Position numbers and translations under genes: made by a program. Below are positions 10,128 through 22,285 of a stretch of 64,000 nucleotides of DNA, piece after piece. The notes beneath the pieces were generated by a model. That model made no database searches. It saw only the letters and a program-made list of their open reading frames with translations, and was not told the DNA's origin. Source of the DNA: Arion vulgaris (lineage: Eukaryota > Mollusca > Gastropoda > Stylommatophora > Arionidae); NCBI GenBank assembly GCA_020796225.1, contig CM036758.1:26120397-26184396 (forward strand), in the 5' to 3' direction. The number at the start of each line of letters is the position of its first letter. Position 1 is the first letter of the stretch.

Positions 10128-10580
10128 TGATTCGTAAAGTCGAATCAGGTATGGTGAGACGCAACTGGGTGGAGGTACTGGTACAGACAATGATCAGAGA
10201 AATTACCTTTATTTTTGTCCCTGGGCGCCTGGGAGTTAGGGGTAATGAACGAGCTGATAGATTGGCTGGCTTGGCTACAATATCAGAGGAGCTGCAATGG
10301 ATCGAAGTGACATTCTTTACGCATTGAGAGAGTCTTTCCGGACAGAGGAGTTTCAGGGCTGTGAATCCCACTCGCTAACCAGATTGAAAGAGATGGGTGT
10401 CCGTATTGGTGCAGCCCGAAAGGAACGACATACTAAATATGCAAAGAGATTGATTAATCAACATCGAACTGGCTTGTTGGGTCGCTGGACGCTGCTGGAT
10501 TTGCTGAGGCGGAGATCGGAGCACCTCTGGACATGTCCGGAGTGATATGATGATAGTCCTCATATAACTAATAACTGATA
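10128..10580 (+). pseudogene. LINE-e: RNase H end and C-terminal tail, frameshifted
   Basis: The first frame contains FVPGRLGVRGNERADRLAG, which matches the C-terminal RNase H motif GNExAD with its last catalytic Asp. A frameshift near 10300 moves to a second frame, beginning MDRSDILYALRE. That frame continues through ARKERHTKYAKRLINQHRTG to RRRSEHLWTCPE and stops at 10545. Paralogues lie at 41780 and 59380. It is the 3' end of a retroelement ORF and is non-functional. Confidence 0.85.
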
Positions 10581-10599
10581 TATTTATATATCCATTTCT

Positions 10600-10828
10600 A
10601 TAGAGTCTGAAGACGGAAACTTGATTTCATTCGGTCTCTATCCGCAGAAATGGCACTACACCTGTCAAAAGTATCACACAAAGCACGAACTACGTAGCTC
10701 CGGCAACAATCTTAAAGATCTCTAGAAAAAATACACTCCTAAACAGAACCACGCGGCTCGGATTCAAACCTTCAACGTTCAAAACGCAAGACGAGTGGCT
10801 TAATCACTTAGACAGAGACCCACATTTA
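10600..10828 (-). mobile_element. SINE-E copy 1
   Basis: On the minus strand it has a tRNA-like head with a degenerate B-box (reverse complement of 'ggattcaaacc', 10759-10769), then a body with 'gattgttgccggagctac' and a 3' part near 10620-10650. It is about 230 bp and matches 28580, 49527 and 58852. Confidence 0.8.
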
Positions 10829-11165
10829 TATGCATACAGACACAGAGATACACATTTATATACATACAGACAGAGAGAGACAGAGAGACAGAACGAGAAT
10901 TGTTCATGATAAATTGCTGTCTGAGACAATAAGAAAATATTTCAGAAATTTGAACACCACATTTTTCTAAAGAACTAACTCAATGGAAGAACAGATACAA
11001 TTACACGAGAACAAAAAATCATTGTAGAAATATATCATGGAAATGGAATTCTGAAATTACGCCATTAGGGAAAATTCTTACAGGCAAATGGACTGGCCTT
11101 CTCAAATTTGGACAAAAACGAGACCATTTTTGCAATCTTCAACTATATTCTTTTAGCATATTAAC
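10829..11165. other. Spacer with short ACAGAGA runs
   Basis: Simple 'catacagacacagaga' and 'gacagagagaca' runs at 10836-10890, then about 270 bp of AT-rich unique sequence up to the satellite. Confidence 0.5.
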
Positions 11166-14100
11166 CCACACACTTGACCGTTCTTTTTAACATATTGAAC
11201 AATACACTTGACGTTCTTTGTAACATATTGAACCATACACTTGACGTTCTTTTTAACATATTGAACCATACACTTGAACGTTCTTTTTAACATATTGAAC
11301 CATACACTTGACTGTTCTTTTTAACATATTGAACCATACACTTGACGTTCTTTTTAACATATTGAACAATACACTTGACTGTTCTTTTTAACATATTGAA
11401 CCATACACTTGACGTTCTTTTTAACATATTGAACAATACACTTGACGTTCTTTTTAACATATTGAACCATACACTTGACGTTCTTTTTAACATATTGAAC
11501 TACATACTTGTCCATTCTTTTTAACATATTGAACAATACACTTGACGTTCTTTTTAACATATTGAACCATACACTTGACGTTCTTTTTAACATATTGAAC
11601 TACATACTTGACCATTCTTTTTAACATATTGAACAATACACTTGACGTTCTTTTTAACATATTGAACCATACACTTGACGTTCTTTTTATCATATTGAAC
11701 AATACACTTGACGTTCTTTTTAACATATTGAACCATACACTTGACGTTCTTTTTAACATATTGAACCATACACTTGACTGTTCTTTTTAACATATTGAAC
11801 CATACACTTGACGTTCTTTTTAACATATTGAACAATACACTTGACTGTTCTTTTTAACATATTGAACCATACACTTGACGTTCTTTTTAACATATTGAAC
11901 AATACACTTGACGTTCTTTTTAACATATTGAACCATACACTTGACGTTCTTTTTAACATATTGAACTACATACTTGACCATTCTTTTTAACATATTGAAC
12001 AATACACTTGACGTTCTTTTTAACATATTGAACCATACACTTGACGTTCTTTTTAACATATTGAACTACATACTTGACTGTTCTTTTTAACATATTGAAC
12101 CATACACTTGACCATTCTTTTTAACATATTGAACCATACACTTGACGTTCTTTTTAACATATTGAACAATACACTTGACTGTTCTTTTTATCATATTGAA
12201 CAATACACTTGACGTTCTTTTTAACATATTGAACCATACACTTGACGTTCTTTTTAACATATTGAACAATACACTTGACCATTCTTTTTAACATATTGAA
12301 CCATACACTTGACGTTCTTTTTAACATATTGAACAATACACTTGACGTTCTTTTTAACATATTGAACCATACACTTGACGTTCTTTTTAACATATTGAAC
12401 CATACACTTGACCATTCTTTTTAACATATTGAACCATACACTTGACCATTCTTTTTAACATATTGAACCATACACTTGACGTTCTTTTTAACATATTGAA
12501 CCATACACTTGACGTTCTTTTTAACATATTGAACCATACACTTGACCATTCTTTTAACATATTGAACCATACACTTGACCATTCTTTTTAACATATTGAA
12601 CCATACACTTGACGTTCTTTTTAACATATTGAACAATACACTTGACTGTTCTTTTTATCATATTGAACAATACACTTGACGTTCTTTTTAACATATTGAA
12701 CCATACACTTGACGTTCTTTTTAACATATTGAACCATACACTTGACCATTCTTTTTAACATATTGAACCATACACTTGACGTTCTTTTTAACATATGGAA
12801 CAATACACTTGACTGTTCTTTTTAACATATTGAACCATACACTTGACTGTTCTTTTTATCATATTGAACAATACACTTGACGTTCTTTTTAACATATTGA
12901 ACCATACACTTGACGTTCTTTTTATCATATTGAACAATACACTTGACTGTTCTTTTTAACATATTGAACTACATACTTGACTGTTCTTTTTAACATATTG
13001 AACCATACACTTGACGTTCTTTTTATCATATTGAACAATACACTTGACTGTTCTTTTTAACATATTAAAATACATACTTGACTGTTCTTTTTAACATATT
13101 GAACCATACACTTGACGTTCTTTTTATCATATTGAACAATACACTTGACTGTTCTTTTTAACATATTGAACAATACACTTGACGTTCTTTTTAACATATT
13201 GAACAATATACTTGAACGTTCTTTTTATCATATTGAACAATACACTTGACTGTTCTTTTTAACATATTGAACCATACACTTGACGTTCTTTTTAACATAT
13301 TGAACAATACACTTGACTGTTCTTTTTATCATATTGAACAATACACTTGACGTTCTTTTTAACATATTGAACCATACACTTGACGTTCTTTTTAACATAT
13401 TGAACAATACACTTGACCATTATTTTTAACATATTGAACCATACACTTGACGTTCTTTTTAACATATTGAACAATACACTTGACGTTCTTTTTAACATAT
13501 TGAACAATACACTTGACGTTCTTTTTAACATATTGAACCATACACTTGATGTTCTTTTTAACATATTGAACCATACACTTGACGTTCTTTTTAACATATT
13601 GAACAATACACTTGACTGTTCTTTTTATCATATTGAACAATACACTTGACGTTCTTTTTAACATATTGAACCATACACTTGACGTTCTTTTTAACATATT
13701 GAACCATACACTTGACCATTCTTTTTAACATATTGAACCATACACTTGACGTTCTTTTTAACATATGGAACAATACACTTGACTGTTCTTTTTAACATAT
13801 TGAACCATACACTTGACTGTTCTTTTTATCATATTGAACAATACACTTGACGTTCTTTTTAACATATTGAACCATACACTTGACGTTCTTTTTATCATAT
13901 TGAACAATACACTTGACTGTTCTTTTTAACATATTGAACCATACACTTGACTGTTCTTTTTAACATATTGAACCATACACTTGACGTTCTTTTTATCATA
14001 TTGAACAATACACTTGACTGTTCTTTTTAACATATTGAACCATACACTTGACGTTCTTTTTATCATATTGAACAATACACTTGACTGTTCTTTTTAACAT

Positions 14101-16258
14101 ATTGAACAATACACTTGACGTTCTTTTTAACATATTGAACAATATACTTGAACGTTCTTTTTATCATATTGAACAATACACTTGACTGTTCTTTTTAACA
14201 TATTGAACCATACACTTGACGTTCTTTTTAACATATTGAACAATACACTTGACTGTTCTTTTTATCATATTGAACAATACACTTGACGTTCTTTTTAACA
14301 TATTGAACCATACACTTGACGTTCTTTTTAACATATTGAACAATACACTTGACCATTCTTTTTAACATATTGAACCATACACTTGACGTTCTTTTTAACA
14401 TATTGAACAATACACTTGACGTTCTTTTTAACATATTGAACAATACACTTGACGTTCTTTTTAACATATTGAACCATACACTTGATGTTCTTTTTAACAT
14501 ATTGAACCATACACTTGACGTTCTTTTTAACATCATGAACAATACACTTGACTGTTCTTTTTATCATATTGAACAATACACTTGACGTTCTTTTTAACAT
14601 ATTGAACCATACACTTGACGTTCTTTTTAACATATTGAACCATACACTTGACCATTCTTTTTAACATATTGAACCATACACTTGACGTTCTTTTTAACAT
14701 ATGGAACAATACACTTGACTGTTCTTTTTAACATATTGAACCATACACTTGACTGTTCTTTTTATCATATTGAACAATACACTTGACGTTCTTTTTAACA
14801 TATTGAACCATACACTTGACGTTCTTTTTATCATATTGAACAATACACTTGACTGTTCTTTTTAACATATTGAACCATACACTTGACTGTTCTTTTTAAC
14901 ATATTGAACCATACACTTGACGTTCTTTTTATCATATTGAACAATACACTTGACTGTTCTTTTTAACATATTGAACCATACACTTGACGCTCTTTTTATC
15001 ATATTGAACAATACACTTGACTGTTCTTTTTAACATATTGAACTACATACTTGACTGTTCTTTTTAACATATTGAACCATACACTTGACGTTCTTTTTAT
15101 CATATTGAACAATACACTTGACTGTTCTTTTTAACATATTGAACAATACACTTGACGTTCTTTTTAACATATTGAACAATATACTTGAACGTTCTTTTTA
15201 TCATATTGAACAATACACTTGACTGTTCTTTTTAACATATTGAACCATACACTTGACGTTCTTGTTAACATATTGAACAATACACTTGACTGTTCTTTTT
15301 ATCATATTGAACAATACACTTGACGTTCTTTTTAACATATTGAACCATACACTTGACGTTCTTTTTAACATATTGAACCATACACTTGACCATTCTTTTT
15401 AACATATTGAACCATACACTTGACGTTCTTTTTAACATATGGAACAATACACTTGACTGTTCTTTTTAACATATTGAACCATACACTTGACTGTTCTTTT
15501 TATCATATTGAACAATACACTTGACGTTCTTTTTAACATATTGAACCATACACTTGACGTTCTTTTTATCATATTGAACAATACACTTGACTGTTCTTTT
15601 TAACATATTGAACCATACACTTGACTGTTCTTTTTAACATATTGAACCATACACTTGACGTTCTTTTTATCATATTGAACAATACACTTGACTGTTCTTT
15701 TTAACATATTGAACTACATACTTGACTGTTCTTTTTAACATATTGAACCATACACTTGACGTTCTTTTTATCATATTGAACAATACACTTGACTGTTCTT
15801 TTTAACATATTGAACAATACACTTGACGTTATTTTTAACATATTGAACAATATACTTGAACGTTCTTTTTATCATATTGAACAATACACTTGACTGTTCT
15901 TTTTAACATATTGAACCATACACTTGACGTTCTTTTTAACATATTGAACAATACACTTGTCCATTCTTTTTAACATATTGAACAATACACTTGACGTTCT
16001 TTTTAACATATTGAACCATACACTTGACCGTTCTTTTTAACATATTGAACAATACACTTGACCGTTCTTTTTAACATATTGAACCATACACTTGACGTTC
16101 TTTTTAACATATTGAACCATACACTTGACCATTCTTTTAACATATTGAGCTACACACTTGACCGTTCTTTTTAAAATATTGAGCTACACACTTGACCGTT
16201 CTTTTTAACGTATTGAACTACACACTTGACCGTTCTTTTTAACATATTAACATACAAT
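11166..16258. repeat. 5.1-kb satellite of 33/34-bp monomers with higher-order repeats
   Basis: The monomer reads 'ttctttttaacatattgaa' plus 'ccatacacttgacg'. It is 33 bp with the 'gacgttc' junction and 34 bp with 'gactgttc' or 'gaccattc'. About 150 monomers are present. Further variants are 'caatac', 'ctacat' and 'tatcatattg'. The rare variant 'acatatgg' recurs at 12791, 13761, 14697 and 15435, marking large duplicated blocks. The minus-strand ORFs (for example 13292-13606 and 14228-14542) are periodic artefacts. Ends degrade at 11166-11290 and 16130-16258. Confidence 0.97.
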
Positions 16259-16917
16259 TGATTTTTGTTCATGGAAATACAATTTCTCATTGACAATTTT
16301 GTCAAGTATTTAAAATCGAACCAGGAGACCCATACAAGGAATGATAAGTGGTGTGTATAAACAGCGTGCTATGGGAACTATCAAAACAATTGCTTGAAAT
16401 ATTTATTGGCAACTGCGCTCTGATATAGTCAACCCCAGTCTCGTTCTTAGATTCAAATGTGCGTGTATTTACTTAAACAGACTAGTTTCCTACACAACAA
16501 AGAAACTATCAGTGCATATATTCTTTGCCATCTGCTAAAACAATTTCAGGAATTATAAATCGAGCCTCAATGAAGGAATTTCGGCTCTGTTAGCAAACTT
16601 AATGAATCGTGTCCTAAGATAGCAAGTAACTAAGTTACAAGACATGCAATGAATGGATTTCAGCTCTGTTAGCTAACTTAATGAATCATGTCCTAAGATA
16701 GCAAGTAACTAAGTTACAAGACATGCAATGAATGGATATCAGCTCTGTTAGCTAACTTCATGAAGTATGTCCTAAGATAGCAAGTAACTAAGTTACAAGA
16801 CATGCAATGCAGGGGATACTACAAGGACAGTGAAAAAAATGGGATGCATAAGGCATAAGAAGGAGAACTTTGGAAAGGGAACACAAAAACATGAATAAAA
16901 CTAGGTTTGTGACAGAA
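16259..16917. repeat. Spacer containing three 79-bp tandem units
   Basis: Units begin at 'gctctgttagc' near 16584, 16663 and 16742 (79-bp steps) and contain 'gcaagtaactaagttacaag'. The array spans about 16568-16806. The rest of the interval is unique. Confidence 0.85.
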
Positions 16918-18175
16918 TAAGTTAGTTAGTTGGTTCCTTTCGTGCCAAAGTCGGCACATAGGGCAGAGGTTTTAGATCTCCATATGATGCGATTCGTTGC
17001 TAGCAGTTGGAGATCTTGTATGGTTTTACATCCCAATAGTTTACTTTCTTGTTGGATTGTTGTTCCAAGAGTGGTCTTAAGTCTTCCACGTTTTCTTTTC
17101 CCAACTGGTGACCACATAAGGACTTGTCGATTTAGTCTCTTTTCGTCTGATCTAAGAACATGACCTAAATATTTCCACCTTCGTTTCCTTATAATATTTG
17201 ATACGGGTTGTTGGTGTGTTCTATCTCTCACTGTGTTGTTAGAAACGAAATCACTCCATTTGACTTTTAATCTTCTTCTTCTTCTTTGCGTTCGTTCTTT
17301 AGGACAAATTTCAATCACTCTTTGTGATATGTTTGATCTTTGCCAAGAACGTGTATACGTTGCACATTGGTTTGGTAGACCCTAAACGCATAGACTTCTA
17401 TACGTTTAGGACACGTGCATCCGATTTCAGCCAAACCTCCTAAGACGCCTCTTACGACATGCGTGGCAGGTAACAGTGGTTCTATTCTTTACAACCCAAA
17501 TTTATCCCCCGGTAACCACTCGTGCGTTACTTTTAACAATTTTCGTAGACATTTATTCTCAAAGCTGTCCAGTTTCTTATCACTTTTCTTTGTTGATTTC
17601 TAACTTTCACAACCGTACAGGAATCACACATGACCTAAATAAATTAACTTTTGTGCATATACTAAGGTCTTGAGATTGCCAGATATTCGTTAATTTAGTG
17701 AAGGCACTAGCTGCTATATCAATACGAGAGTTTATTTCTTTCATCGTGTCTCCGTTGTTTGACACTTTACTACCCAAATATGTAAAATGTTCAACTTTCT
17801 CAAGTGTTTGGCCATTTATTACGATGTTGTCTGTCGAGTTTGTGAGGTCCATAATTTTGGTCTTGGCAGAATTAATCTGGAGACCAACCTGTTCTGCAAG
17901 TGTGCAAAGATTGCTCGTTAGTTTGTGGGTTGCTTGTGTGGTTGAAATCAATATGGCCACGTCATCGGCAAAGTCAAAATCAAATAGTCTGCTGTTATTA
18001 AGCCATTTAATTCCTAGTTGATCATCTTGGGTGCATTTGCGCATGATCCAGTCTATAGCTATCCCAAAAAAGCATAGGTGACATAACGCAGCCCTGCTTC
18101 ACACCCGAATTGAATGTGAACCAGTCTGAGTTTCCTGCATCTGTGTGTGGCAGAATGAAAGGCACAAAATCGGAT
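16918..18175 (-). mobile_element. LINE-b copy 1: RT palm to C-terminus, interrupted by SINE-B
   Basis: On the minus strand, NSGVKQGCVMSP (18120-18070) is the RT motif before the active site. FDFADDVAILI (about 17980-17950) holds the catalytic FADD. FTYLGSKVSNNGD follows at about 17790. After a SINE-B insertion (17271-17528) the ORF resumes with WSDFVSNN and continues through RRWKYLGHVLRSDEKRLN and KRKRGRLKTTL to the stop. The 3' tail is an AACT repeat read at 16918-16932. Endonuclease and N-terminal RT are absent. The two sides of the SINE keep one frame if the insertion and one duplication are left out, so the SINE arrived in a fairly intact copy. Confidence 0.92.
17271..17528 (-). mobile_element. 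SINE-B copy 2, nested in LINE-b
   Basis: A nearly complete SINE-B with a (GAA)n tail at 17271-17287 and the core 'gcatgtcgtaagaggcg' near 17445-17461. It is flanked by a perfect 8-bp target-site duplication 'acttttaa' at 17263-17270 and 17529-17536. This is the best-defined SINE-B boundary in the window. Confidence 0.93.
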
Positions 18176-18379
18176 TTAGTGGACAATTTTATCTCTGCCT
18201 TATGTGTTTGTTAGGCTGCGACGACTGATTAATAAGCTAAAGCAGATAATTAACTGACTATTACGTTTAGGCAACAGTAACTTATTTATTATCAAAGACA
18301 ATGGTGCAGTGAGTAGCTTATTTTTAGTCAGAGACAACAGAAAACAAATTGAATCAAATGTAAGGGCAACAGTAAACTA
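18176..18379. other. Spacer
   Basis: AT-rich sequence with 'ggcaacagtaac' and 'gacaacagaaaac' words that may be very degenerate relatives of the array that follows. Confidence 0.4.
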
Positions 18380-19525
18380 ATTACATGAGATATCCGCTAG
18401 GACAACAGGTAACTCAGTCATATGTCAAAACAAAACTGAATCATTCGTTAACACAAAACTGAGTCAGTCACTAAGACAAAACTAACTGAGACATTCACTA
18501 CGACAAATCTGAGTCATTTGCTAAGACAAAACTAACTGAGACATTCGCTACGACAAATCTGAGTCATTCGCTAAGACAAAGTTAACTGAGTCATTCTCTA
18601 CGACAACGTTTACTGAGTCATTTGCTAAGACAAAACTGAGTCAGTCGCTAAGACAAAGTTAACTGTGTCATTCGCTAACACAAAGTTAACTGGGTCATTC
18701 GCTAAGACAAAACTAACTGAGACATTTGCTAAGACAAATCTGAGTCACACGCTAATACAATGTTAACTGAGTGATTCATTAAGACAATGATAACTGAGTG
18801 ATTCATTAAGACAAAGATAACTGAGTGATTCATTAAGACAAAGATAACTGAGTGATTCATTAAGACAAAGATAACTGAGTGTATAATTAAGACAAAGATA
18901 ACTGAGTGATTCATTAAGACAAAGATAACTGAGTGATTCATTAAGACAAAGATAACTGAGTGATTCATTAAGACAAAGATAACTGAGTGATTCATTAAGA
19001 CAAAGATAACTGAGTGATTCATTAAGACAAAGGTAACTGAGTGATTCATTAAGACAAAGATAACTGAGTGATTCATTAAGACAAAGATAACTGATTGATT
19101 CATTAAGACAAAGATAACTGATTGATTCATTAAGACAAAGATAACTGAGTGATTCATTAAGAGAAAGATAACTGAGTGATTCATTAAGACAAAGATAACT
19201 GAGTGATTCATTAAGACAAAGATAACTGAGTGATTCATAAAGACAAAGATAACTGAGTGATTCATTAAGACAAAGATAACTGAGTGATTCATTAAGACAA
19301 AGATAACTGAGTGATTCATAAAGACAAAGATAACTGAGTGATTCATTAAGACAAAGATAACTGAGTGATTCATTAAGACAAAGATAACTGAGTGATTCAT
19401 TAAGACAAAGATAACTGAGTGATTCATTAAGACAATGTTAACTGAGTGATTCATTAAGACAATGTTAACTGAGTGATTCATTAAGACAATGTTAACTGAG
19501 TGATTCATTAAGACAAAGATAACTT
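18380..19525. repeat. 27-bp tandem array with a degenerate left half
   Basis: From 18760 to 19520 the unit 'aactgagtgattcattaag' plus 'acaaagat' repeats every 27 bp (for example 18841 to 18868), about 28 times. From 18380 to 18760 units are diverged and irregular ('aactgagacattcgctacg'). The 9-codon period gives a 280-aa minus-strand ORF (SVIFVLMNH cycles, hydrophobic), which I treat as an artefact. Confidence 0.95.
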
Positions 19526-19592
19526 TACAAAAACTAAAAGAACGTATTAACCTATTGAAGGGAGCTGACATAAGAACAAAAAAGAGTGTTTA

Positions 19593-20045
19593 AGAGTCTG
19601 CGTTTTTCCCTTGGCAACATATGCTTGTGAGATATGGACCATTGACAAAGCGGCGGAGAAGATCATTAATGCATTTGAATGCAAATGCTACAGAAGAGTA
19701 CTTAGAATATCATGGACAGAGAAAAGAACAAATGTTTCTGTTCTGCAACAGCTTGATATTAGAGAGAGATGGTTATTAAAGAGAATAACATCAAGAAAAA
19801 TTCAACATTTCAAACACATCAAACGACATGAATGCACAGAGAAGATAATTTGGGAAGAAATGATGCTTGGAAGAAGAATGAGAGGAAAATATAGAAGACG
19901 GTTGCTGCAAGATGTCATTGACGATCTGAGAATATCTGCTACTGACGCCGGTCAACTTGCACAGAACAAAGAGTTTTTCAGGACTGCTGTCATAGGAGCC
20001 AAGTTCCGGAAGGACAAGCTCCTTGATGATGATGATTATAAGATC
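19593..20045 (+). mobile_element. LINE-a copy: C-terminal third of the RT ORF, open
   Basis: An uninterrupted reading frame gives TYACEIWTIDKAAEKIINAF, then FECKCYRRVLRISWTEKRTN, HFKHIKRHECTEKIIWEEM, RRMRGKYRRRLLQDVIDDLR, ATDAGQLAQNKEFFRTAVIG and a Lys/Asp-rich end. 'TYACEIWT' and the 'FECKCYRR' block are standard after the RT thumb of this LINE type. The 3' end has 'gatgatgatgat' at 20025-20037. This is the best local reference for the older copies and for the 69-bp satellite. Confidence 0.9.
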
Positions 20046-20391
20046 TCCGAAGTGCAGAAATGGACTGAAAGACTTCAGTGAGAGAGTATAGACTCTAAAT
20101 TCCATATAGATGTCCAGTGACTATTAAGTTGTTCTGATCGAGTGTACGAATTAACAAAAATCAAAATGTCTAATCAGAATGGCGACCAACTGAGTCATTC
20201 TGCTTTCAGCTGATGTAGCCAAAACAAAATGCTGCTCACTGCTGCTATATGAAAATAATACCTTTCTCAGGAACTTGCTGAATCTCCAATAATTATTGGA
20301 TTATCCTATCTTTAGTTAGTCATTCATTTGTCTATATCATGTCGTGATGTTATTCTTTTCCTTCTTTGTATGCGATAATAAAATGTATGTA
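20046..20391. other. Spacer
   Basis: Mixed sequence with no array, ORF or RNA signature that I can support. Confidence 0.4.
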
Positions 20392-20629
20392 AGTGGGTGT
20401 ATGTAGCTTAAGCGGTAGTGAGCACGATCCCAACTCAAGCGTACCTGGTTCGAACTTCACGGCGGGCAAGTTTGGAAGCAAAATATTTTCCTTGAATGTT
20501 AGCGACCTCACCGTTCAGAAATCAATGGCGAACTACTGAACGTAAATGTGGTGCCTAGAAAATCGACGACATTTACTGCTGTTGATGGCTAAGTCTTGTA
20601 AAAGGATATGCCACGATTTTCTTTCAATC
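20392..20629 (+). mobile_element. SINE-C copy 1
   Basis: A tRNA-derived head has an A-box-like 'tagcttaagcggtagtg' and a B-box-like 'ggttcgaacttc' (20449). The body contains 'gtttggaagcaaa', 'caccgttcagaaa', 'gtggtgcctagaaaatcga' and the end 'ggatatgccacgatttt'. Flanking 'aaatgta' at 20381-20387 and 20630-20636 is a candidate target-site duplication. Confidence 0.88.
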
Positions 20630-20724
20630 AAATGTAGTTTCAAACTTTCATGATGTTTTTTTCTTATGTGAAACTGTTTTGCTATAATTTTAGTATTGGT
20701 GTCTTAGATGGCTAAAATACAGAG

Positions 20725-21000
20725 GAAGAAGTGAAAATCTTAGTTGTATCGAGGCAGAAGAAGACAGAAAGAGTAAATATAAGATAGCCTGACTTCATGG
20801 CACGGAAGAGAATCAACATCTGAGTTGTATCGAGGCAGAAGAAGACAGAATGAGTAAATATAAGATAGCCTGACTTCATGGCACGGAAGATAATCAACAT
20901 CTGAGATGATAGTGGTAGAAATACCAAGTGCAGAGATTTGTGGAGATTCGTGATCGTCTACGCAAGCCGGCGCGGCGCCTAATGATGATAATGTTGTCAG
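20725..21000 (+). mobile_element. LINE-i fragment with an internal 81-bp duplication
   Basis: Plus-strand fragments read DSLTSWHGR, STSEMIV and AEICGDS, matching 52180-52440. The block starting 'agttgtatcgaggcagaag' occurs at 20742 and again at 20823, a tandem duplication of 81 bp. It ends with a 'gatgatgataatg' tail near 20985. Broken by stops. Confidence 0.75.
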
Positions 21001-21084
21001 CTCGCGTTGATGGCAGTTGACAAGGGGAAAGAATATTGGCATGAAAGAAGTTCTTTTTCCTACCCTAATCTTGGGTTACCTCTC
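21001..21084. other. Short spacer
   Basis: Unassigned sequence between two LINE ends of opposite orientation. Confidence 0.4.
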
Positions 21085-21200
21085 AGCGACAAGATAAGAA
21101 GAGATTTCTAGAACGGTCTAGAACGGTGTGCTCTTCGTGCATGGTGTCTTTCACTGTCTCTGTTATTTTTGTATTCCAGCTTTTGCAGGGGCGACCTTAT
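21085..21200 (-). mobile_element. LINE-g C-terminal fragment
   Basis: The reverse complement translates to CKSWNTKITETVKDTMHEEH, close to RWTSEITKTTKDTVYEEHT of the 43565 copy. About 100 bp is kept, with no tail recognised. Confidence 0.6.
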
Positions 21201-21214
21201 ACATTGTATCCAAC

Positions 21215-21560
21215 GTAAAATTCATTAATGTAAAGACAATGTAAAATGCATTAGTGTAAACACAATGTAAAATTTCATTAATGTAAACACAATGTAAAAA
21301 TTCATTAGTGTAAACACAATGTAAAATTCATTAATGTAAACACAATGTAAAAATTCATTAGTGTAAACACAATGTAAAATTCATTAATGTACACACAATG
21401 TAAAAATTCATTAGTGTAAACACAATGTAAAATTTCATTAATGTAAACAGAATGTAAACACAATGTAAACACAATGTAAACACAATGTAAACACAATGTA
21501 AACACAATGTAAACACAATGTAAACACAATGTAAAATTCATTAATGTAAACACAATGCAC
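21215..21560. repeat. Compound array: 26-28 bp units and a 12-bp run
   Basis: Units of 'aattcattaatgtaaacaca' plus 'atgtaaa' with attaatg/attagtg variants occupy 21215-21450. From 21445 to 21530 the subunit 'aatgtaaacaca' (12 bp) repeats alone, and the longer unit then returns. This shows array growth at two levels. Confidence 0.9.
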
Positions 21561-21604
21561 AATTCATTAGAAAAGATTAAAAATATAATTCTTACAAAAT
21601 ATCT

Positions 21605-21680
21605 TCATCTTCAAATTATATCGGGAATCCTTGCAAGTGCTACGGAGTTCGTGCACTGCAGCTGAGATCTCCATATGTAA
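21605..21680 (+). mobile_element. SINE-F fragment
   Basis: 'tatatcgggaatccttgc' and 'gctacggagttcgtgcactg' match the body of SINE-F at 29755-29805. Only the middle is kept, and it is joined directly to LINE-h. Confidence 0.65.
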
Positions 21681-21870
21681 TAAAGAGATCAGAGAAAAAG
21701 TATAATGAGTACAGAGCAAGAGGAAGACCACGCAAAAGATGGAGCAACGGCATAAAGAACAGCCTTACGAACATGAATATCAGCTTACAAAGTACCTTAA
21801 AACAAGCACACACAAGATCACTACGTTTCACCCCCAACACTTCTATAAGAAGTAAATGGTGGAAGAGAAG
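21681..21870 (+). mobile_element. LINE-h C-terminal fragment
   Basis: Translates to RARGRPRKRWSNGIKNSLTN and ISLQSTLKQAHTRSLRF, with the RGRPRKRW signature found at the C-terminus of several LINE clades. The minus-strand copy at 33690-33850 shares GIKNSLTKMKISLQSALKQA. Confidence 0.75.
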
Positions 21871-22285
21871 AAGAAGACACAGAGGTCTGTGCCGTTTTCT
21901 ATTTCGAGAATTACGATGTCCAGGTCACAGCCATTCGATCATGTTCATCGGATGATCGTAGTCGATTTGCTCTGGAGAATCGGTTTATTTCGTTGTATGG
22001 TATCTTGCGACCACAAGGATTCAACGCATTACATTCCTATGCTTCTTAATACTTTCTCTTCTCATGCCTTGTAATCTATATGTGCATATATTGCATGTAT
22101 TCTAGCTATATATTTACTTGATATTTTATTGTTTCTCTTCTTTTCTACTTCTAGTTTTTATGTGTGTTTTTGTGTTACATTTATTTCGTTATTCGTTTTT
22201 ATTCCCAGATTTTCATTAGGAACGTTTGAATGTCTCCGTATGTAGTCGTCCATATTTAGTGGGTTTTTTTAAATTCGTCACTGCT
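21871..22285. other. Spacer
   Basis: Unassigned. Bases 22190-22285 ('ttttcattaggaacgtttg') resemble 42500-42560 read on the other strand, so the hammerhead-like repeat that follows may extend upstream to about 22190. Confidence 0.45.

Noticed and set aside
11166..16258. Centromeric satellite
   Set aside because: The higher-order structure is suggestive, but the array is only 5 kb and is flanked by ordinary dispersed repeats. Nothing in the sequence shows centromere function.
18729..19571. 280-codon minus-strand ORF with hydrophobic 9-residue repeats
   Set aside because: Product of the 27-bp array. The unique N-terminal part is only about 20 residues and no transport or membrane family is recognisable.
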